DNA from: Bacteroidota bacterium
Lineage (GTDB): Bacteria > Bacteroidota > Bacteroidia > Flavobacteriales > Flavobacteriaceae
Assembly (NCBI GenBank): GCA_021793135.1
Contig: JAJYTI010000075.1
Span: forward strand, 1 to 9,665
Direction: 5' to 3'
DNA length: 9,665 bases
Shown here piece by piece: positions 6,332 to 9,665 of this stretch. Under the pieces are notes generated by a model. That model did not search any database, was not told the DNA's origin, and saw only the letters and a program-made list of their open reading frames with translations. How positions within the stretch are numbered: the first letter of the stretch is position 1; each line of letters opens with the position of its first letter. Made by a program: the position numbers and the translations under genes.

Positions 6332-7612
6332 ATGGCTATTATATCGAATGACCTGCAACGTAAAACTTGGTTAGAAGTAAAAAAATCTTCAGATTTCCCC
6401 ATTCAAAATATTCCCTTTGGCGTGTTTACTCGCCCCGATAAAAAAACGGTAATTGGAACGCGTATAGGTGACTATGCCATAGATTTAGCTACTTTGCAGG
6501 CTCTTGATTATTTTAAAGATATAGCTTTAGACAAGAATATTTTCACTCAGGATAGTTTAAATAACTTTATAAGCTCTGGACGTTCTACTTGGCGAAAAGT
6601 ACGAAATCGCATTTCAGACATCTTTTTAAATTCTAACACTGAATTACAAAATAATATTACCCATCGCAATAAAGCCGTTTTTGCAATAACTGAGGTAGAA
6701 ATGCAATTACCAATAGTTATTGGCGATTACACCGATTTTTATTCTAGTCGGGAACATGCCACCAATGTGGGAAAAATATTTCGCGATCCAGAAAATGCAT
6801 TATTACCAAACTGGTTACATATACCTGTCGGTTATCACGGAAGGAGTTCTTCTATTATTCCTAGTGGAGTTCCAGTACGCCGTCCTTGGGGACAAATGAA
6901 AAACAAAGATGCTACCGCACCTACATTCGGACCAACCGCAATGCTAGATTACGAATTAGAAATGGCATTCGTCACAACCAATGCAAATACTCATGGCGAT
7001 ATCATTAAGGTGGATGAAGCTGAAGAACATATTTTTGGAATGGTATTGTTGAATGACTGGTCTGCTAGAGATATTCAAGCATGGGAATACGTACCATTAG
7101 GACCTTTTTTAGGAAAGAACTTTGCCACTTCTATTTCGCCATGGATTGTTACTTTAGATGCATTACAACCTTTTAAAACAAATGGCCCATCACAAGACCC
7201 CACTCCTCTATCCTATTTACAAGGAAATGGAAAATATAGTTATGACATACATTTAGAAGCGCATATTGCTACAGAAGATAATGACTTCCAAACTATAACA
7301 AAGACCAACTTTAAATACATGTATTGGACTATGGCACAACAACTCGCACACCATACTATAAATGGATGTCCAGTACGCAGTGGCGATTTAATGGGAAGTG
7401 GTACTATTTCGGGAGAAACTCCAGATTCCTTTGGGAGTATGCTAGAATTAACTTGGCGTGGACAAAATCCGATACAATTAAAAAATGGGCAATCTAGAAA
7501 ATTCTTAGAAGATGGCGATACTTTAAAAATCACTGGCTATTGCGAGAATGATAATATTAGAATAGGATTTGGTGAGTGTATTGGTAAGGTTTTACCTGCC
7601 CATAAAAAATAA
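6332..7612 (+). CDS. fahA: Fumarylacetoacetase (tyrosine catabolism)
   Basis: This enzyme hydrolyses 4-fumarylacetoacetate to fumarate and acetoacetate, the last step of the homogentisate route for phenylalanine and tyrosine degradation. The 426 residues match full-length FAH: an N-terminal SH3-like domain (about 1-125) and a C-terminal metal-dependent hydrolase domain (about 126-420). The active-site residues known from mouse FAH are all present with a constant offset of nine. D135, E208, E210 and D242 bind the metal, H142 is the catalytic histidine in SSREHATNVG (138-147), and K262 lies in GPFLGKNF (257-264). Other family stretches include NWLHIPVGYHGR (160-171) and NDWSARDIQAWEYVPLG (241-257). 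The remaining pathway genes (hmgA, hppD) are not in this window. It is transcribed alone, divergent from glyA and convergent with ytxJ across a shared terminator. Confidence 0.97.
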   Translation: MAIISNDLQRKTWLEVKKSSDFPIQNIPFGVFTRPDKKTVIGTRIGDYAIDLATLQALDYFKDIALDKNIFTQDSLNNFISSGRSTWRKVRNRISDIFLNSNTELQNNITHRNKAVFAITEVEMQLPIVIGDYTDFYSSREHATNVGKIFRDPENALLPNWLHIPVGYHGRSSSIIPSGVPVRRPWGQMKNKDATAPTFGPTAMLDYELEMAFVTTNANTHGDIIKVDEAEEHIFGMVLLNDWSARDIQAWEYVPLGPFLGKNFATSISPWIVTLDALQPFKTNGPSQDPTPLSYLQGNGKYSYDIHLEAHIATEDNDFQTITKTNFKYMYWTMAQQLAHHTINGCPVRSGDLMGSGTISGETPDSFGSMLELTWRGQNPIQLKNGQSRKFLEDGDTLKITGYCENDNIRIGFGECIGKVLPAHKK

Positions 7613-7630
7613 TTAAAAAAGAACTTGATA

Positions 7631-7674
7631 ATAACAAAAAGGGGTGAATGTATATTCACCCCTTTTATTGTTAT
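7631..7674. terminator. Bidirectional intrinsic terminator shared by fahA and ytxJ
   Basis: GGGGTGAAT (7641-7649) pairs perfectly with ATTCACCCC (7654-7662) around a 4-nt loop. A residues before and T residues after the stem extend the pairing and provide a U-tract in both directions. Further out, ATAACA (7631-7636) can pair with TGTTAT (7669-7674). The repeat lies between two convergent genes and overlaps the ytxJ stop codon. Confidence 0.88.
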
Positions 7675-8042
7675 AATTTACTCAATACATTAGCGCTTAT
7701 ATTATTATGCGAGCTATGATGAACTACTTCTCCATTCCGTAAAACTATTAATTGCGGACTTTGATGCCTTACTTGGAACCGTGCTGCTATTTCATCAGAT
7801 AAAGACCTATAAGTTAATAAATCTAGATAATACATTCCATAATTATCCGAGACCTCTAACTCCGATTCAAATCGACGTAAAGTCATATTACTTATTCCGC
7901 ATCTAGTAGAGTGTTTAAATATAAACACAGGTCTCTGGTACGATTCCTCCAACACTTCTTCTAATTGATTTTCTTGTGTCAATGGTTTCCATGGTAATGG
8001 ATCTTTCTCTTCTTTATCTTTCTTTTTAAATATTCCGAACAT
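7671..8042 (-). CDS. ytxJ: YtxJ-type thioredoxin-fold protein (monothiol, bacillithiol-associated family)
   Basis: This is a 123-residue protein with a thioredoxin-like fold. A lysine-rich N-terminus (MFGIFKKKDKEEKD) precedes the core. After the strand PVFIFKHS (38-45) comes the active-site segment RCGIS (47-51): a single cysteine, C48, with serine replacing the second cysteine of the usual CxxC. The cis-proline is P96 in HQSPQLIVL (93-101). This arrangement fits the YtxJ family, whose Bacillus members read CPIS and which is linked by genome context to bacillithiol, a low-molecular-weight thiol also made by many Bacteroidota. A role in removing bacillithiol from protein thiols is proposed for such proteins, not demonstrated by this sequence. 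There is no signal peptide, so it is likely cytosolic. It is convergent with fahA and divergent from the SatD-like gene, with its own -7 element. No bacillithiol synthesis gene is in the window. Confidence 0.88.
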   Translation of the reverse strand: MFGIFKKKDKEEKDPLPWKPLTQENQLEEVLEESYQRPVFIFKHSTRCGISNMTLRRFESELEVSDNYGMYYLDLLTYRSLSDEIAARFQVRHQSPQLIVLRNGEVVHHSSHNNISANVLSKL

Positions 8043-8063
8043 AAATACATTTTACTTAATATT

Positions 8064-8071
8064 CAAAGATA
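8064..8071 (-). promoter_or_regulatory. Putative -7 element of the ytxJ promoter
   Basis: On the minus strand TATCTTTG is a full match to TAnnTTTG, placed about 22 bp upstream of the ytxJ start codon, implying a leader of roughly 15 nt. No TTG is present at the -33 distance. The intergenic stretch 8043-8263 otherwise holds only the half-site array listed separately. Confidence 0.5.
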
Positions 8072-8154
8072 TGAAATAACATAGAGTTTATTATTCTTAA
8101 AAGGCTTAGCCTCTTCCTCTAACTAATATACAAGCAAACTCACACACTCTTAAA

Positions 8155-8243
8155 TTATTGCTGATTCATACAATAAAAAGAATTATTGCTCATTTAAACA
8201 ATAATTAAAAATATTGTCTATTTAAACAATAAACCTTATATTG
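8155..8243. repeat. Array of alternating TTATTG/CAATAA half-sites with 28-bp period (probable operator)
   Basis: Three 28-bp tandem units start at 8155, 8183 and 8211. Each contains an inverted repeat of the form TTATTG-N10-CAATAA (8155-8176, 8183-8204; the third, 8211-8232, begins ATATTG). The N10 segments of units 2 and 3 share TATTTAAA/CATTTAAA-like sequence. A seventh half-site, ATATTG, is at 8238-8243. Read the other way, the half-sites also pair as CAATAA-N6-TTATTG (8171-8188, and 8199-8216 with one change), which would put the two halves about one helical turn apart, as is usual for a dimeric helix-turn-helix protein. The array lies immediately before the SatD-like gene and overlaps its likely promoter. 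I interpret it as a multi-site operator; the regulator is not proven. Confidence 0.72.
8214..8243 (+). promoter_or_regulatory. Possible promoter of the SatD-like/DUF3307 operon
   Basis: TTG at 8214-8216 and TATATTG at 8237-8243, 20 nt apart, resemble the -33 and -7 elements, although the -7 lacks one T of TAnnTTTG. The start codon follows 20 nt later. Three half-sites of the inverted-repeat array fall on the -33 element, the spacer and the -7 element. This is the layout expected for repression. Confidence 0.35.
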
Positions 8244-8263
8244 TACTACAAACCATACAAATT

Positions 8264-8908
8264 ATGATAGCAGTAATAAAGGGTGATATCATTGCTTCTC
8301 GAAAGCTTGTTGATCAAGAGAAGTGGTTACTTCCATTACAAGAACTCTTAAATAAATGGGGAACGACACCCGAAAACTGGGAAATAGTTTGGGGAGATTC
8401 CTTTCAAATAGAAATTGACAATGCTGAAGAAGCCTTATATAGAGCTTTACAAATAAAGTCGTTAATAAAACAAATTTCCCCAAAAGATACTGGAAAATTA
8501 TCTAGTACTATAGATGTTAGAATGGCAATAGGTATTGGAGAAAAGACATATTCTGGGAAACGAATATCAGAAAGTAACGGACCTGCTTTTATAAATGCTG
8601 GTGAGAAATTCTCCCTCTTAAAAAAAGAAAAGGTTAACCTAGCATTACAAACTCCATGGCAAGAATTGGATGATGAAATAAATCTTTATCTACGATTAGC
8701 TGGTATATTTATGGACAAATGGAGTATTTCTTCTGCACAATTATTACAAATAGTATTAAACAATCCAAAAATTACTCAAATAGAAATTGGCGAAAAATTA
8801 TCTATAAAACAAAGTGCTGTAAGTGGTCGATGGAATCGTGCATATGTAGATGAAGTTTTGGCTATCGATAATAGATTTAGAAAAAAAATAAAACAACTAC
8901 TAGCATGA
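8264..8908 (+). CDS. SatD-family protein: cyclase-fold-like N-terminal domain plus C-terminal helix-turn-helix
   Basis: The 214-residue protein fits the SatD family, named from the streptococcal secretion and acid tolerance (sat) locus, whose biochemical function I do not know to be established. Reading the motifs, the N-terminal part (1-130) follows the order of a class III nucleotidyl cyclase domain: IKGDIIASR (5-13, D8 at the first metal position), VWGDSF (42-47, D45 at the second), DVRMAIGIGE (84-93, like RxGIHxGE), then GPAFINAGEKF (106-116, like GxxVNxAARL) and NLALQT (125-130). In the last block N111 is kept but the transition-state arginine position holds K115. The C-terminal region (about 155-214) has a helix-turn-helix: TQIEIGEKL (171-179) and KQSAVSGRWNRAY (182-194). 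This suggests a DNA-binding regulator with a nucleotide-binding or nucleotide-like sensor domain. Catalysis is not shown. It overlaps the next gene by ATGA and follows an operator-like array. Confidence 0.8.
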   Translation: MIAVIKGDIIASRKLVDQEKWLLPLQELLNKWGTTPENWEIVWGDSFQIEIDNAEEALYRALQIKSLIKQISPKDTGKLSSTIDVRMAIGIGEKTYSGKRISESNGPAFINAGEKFSLLKKEKVNLALQTPWQELDDEINLYLRLAGIFMDKWSISSAQLLQIVLNNPKITQIEIGEKLSIKQSAVSGRWNRAYVDEVLAIDNRFRKKIKQLLA

Positions 8909-9630
8909 TGCTTCTTTTAAAAATAATAGGTGCCCATTTAATAGGTGATTTTGTATTACAACCAAAATCTTGGGTAATTAGCAAAGAAAATAAAGGTATA
9001 AAATCTTCCAGATTTTATTTACATCTTGCAGTTCATGCAGGATTGTTATGGCTATTCCTTTGGGATTGGAAGCTTTGGGGGTTAATTACGATATTGGTTT
9101 TTACGCATGGAGTTATAGATATTCTAAAGTCTATATTTCAAAAAGAGACGAATAAAATCCAATGGTTTATATTCGATCAAGCATTACACGTCACTTCTAT
9201 TATTACTATTTGGTGGTTGTGGTTTACTCCTGAAATCATCGAATACTTTACAGATATACTCACGGATTTATTTTGGCTTTATGCTTTAGCTTTAATCACC
9301 ATTACATCTGTATCGGGAATTGCAATTCAAGTGTTATTAACTAAATGGACTCGCGAATTAAAAGACAATGCAGATGCTTCTCTCAGTAATGCAGGAAAAT
9401 ACATTGGATATATAGAAAGATTTCTTGTGTTTATTTTTGTAGTTACTAACAACTGGCCAGCTATCGGCTTTCTATTAACAACCAAATCTATTTTTAGGTT
9501 TGGCGACCTCAAAGAAGCAAAAGACAGAAAACTAACCGAATATATATTGGTTGGTACTTTATTAAGTTTTGGATTTGCCATATTCATTGGTGTTCTTGTT
9601 CAATTTTTACAACAAGCTTTTTTTAATTAA
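8905..9630 (+). CDS. DUF3307 integral membrane protein
   Basis: This is a 241-residue multi-pass membrane protein of the DUF3307 type. Hydrophobic segments lie at about 2-20, 38-66, 90-108, 118-141, 168-192 and 213-237; the exact count is uncertain. Conserved-looking polar residues sit in or next to the first helices: AHLIGDFVLQ (10-19, H11 and D15), LHLAVH (39-44), THGVIDILK (67-75, with H68, D72 and K75) and FDQALH (90-95, D91 and H95). Such paired His/Asp residues could form a metal or ion site, but no function is known to me. The start ATG at 8905 overlaps the SatD-like stop codon as ATGA, indicating translational coupling. A second ATG follows immediately and could be used instead. The pairing of a SatD-family gene with a DUF3307 gene is one I have met elsewhere, which supports a shared process. 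No terminator is visible in the 35 nt remaining after the stop. Confidence 0.82.
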   Translation: MMLLLKIIGAHLIGDFVLQPKSWVISKENKGIKSSRFYLHLAVHAGLLWLFLWDWKLWGLITILVFTHGVIDILKSIFQKETNKIQWFIFDQALHVTSIITIWWLWFTPEIIEYFTDILTDLFWLYALALITITSVSGIAIQVLLTKWTRELKDNADASLSNAGKYIGYIERFLVFIFVVTNNWPAIGFLLTTKSIFRFGDLKEAKDRKLTEYILVGTLLSFGFAIFIGVLVQFLQQAFFN

Positions 9631-9665
9631 TAATTTTCTTAACAAGAATCGGCAACAAACCCACT

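Noticed and set aside
7240..7533. 97-residue antisense frame within fahA
   Set aside because: It is a shadow of a gene with all active-site residues intact; no independent evidence of coding.
8155..8243. CRISPR array suggested by the regular 28-bp period
   Set aside because: There are only three units, no unique spacers of normal length, no cas genes, and the period is made of palindromic half-sites with 6- and 10-bp gaps, which fits an operator.

Overview
The window looks like a chromosomal segment of a low-GC Bacteroidota, most likely a member of the Flavobacteriaceae. The evidence is: (i) the coding content, with several lipoproteins carrying LxSC-type lipoboxes, a Gre-like factor starting with SRAFV, a YtxJ-like thiol protein and a glyA/fahA pair; (ii) A-rich leaders with no convincing Shine-Dalgarno sequences; and (iii) repeated matches to the Bacteroidota -7 promoter element TAnnTTTG upstream of several genes. 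No insertion sequence, phage gene, CRISPR array, tRNA or rRNA is visible. Most of the window reads as ordinary core genome.

Layout. 1-738 (-): short-chain dehydrogenase/reductase whose C-terminus runs off the left edge. 834-935 (-): small SRP RNA with its own promoter and a U-tract at its 3' end. 1023-3666 (+): two-gene lipoprotein operon, a glutaminyl cyclase and a right-handed beta-helix protein. 3663-4166 (-): GreA/GreB-like factor, overlapping the beta-helix gene tail to tail by 4 nt. 4342-4782 (-): small helical lipoprotein followed by a strong terminator. 4936-6210 (-): glyA. 6332-7612 (+): fahA, divergent from glyA. 7671-8042 (-): ytxJ, sharing a bidirectional terminator with fahA. 8264-9630 (+): SatD-family protein and DUF3307 membrane protein, overlapping by ATGA.

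Functional links. GlyA (one-carbon metabolism) and FahA (last step of tyrosine breakdown) are metabolic enzymes that share a divergent promoter region. The SRP RNA serves membrane targeting. The two lipoproteins at 1023-3666 probably act at the envelope.

The most interesting part is the right end. The SatD-like protein reads as an N-terminal domain with the spaced motifs of a class III nucleotidyl-cyclase fold, followed by a C-terminal helix-turn-helix. It is translationally coupled to a membrane protein with His/Asp residues in or near its helices. Its promoter region carries an ordered array of seven alternating TTATTG/CAATAA half-sites with a 28-bp period. I infer an autoregulated two-gene system, possibly ligand-responsive, whose function I cannot name.
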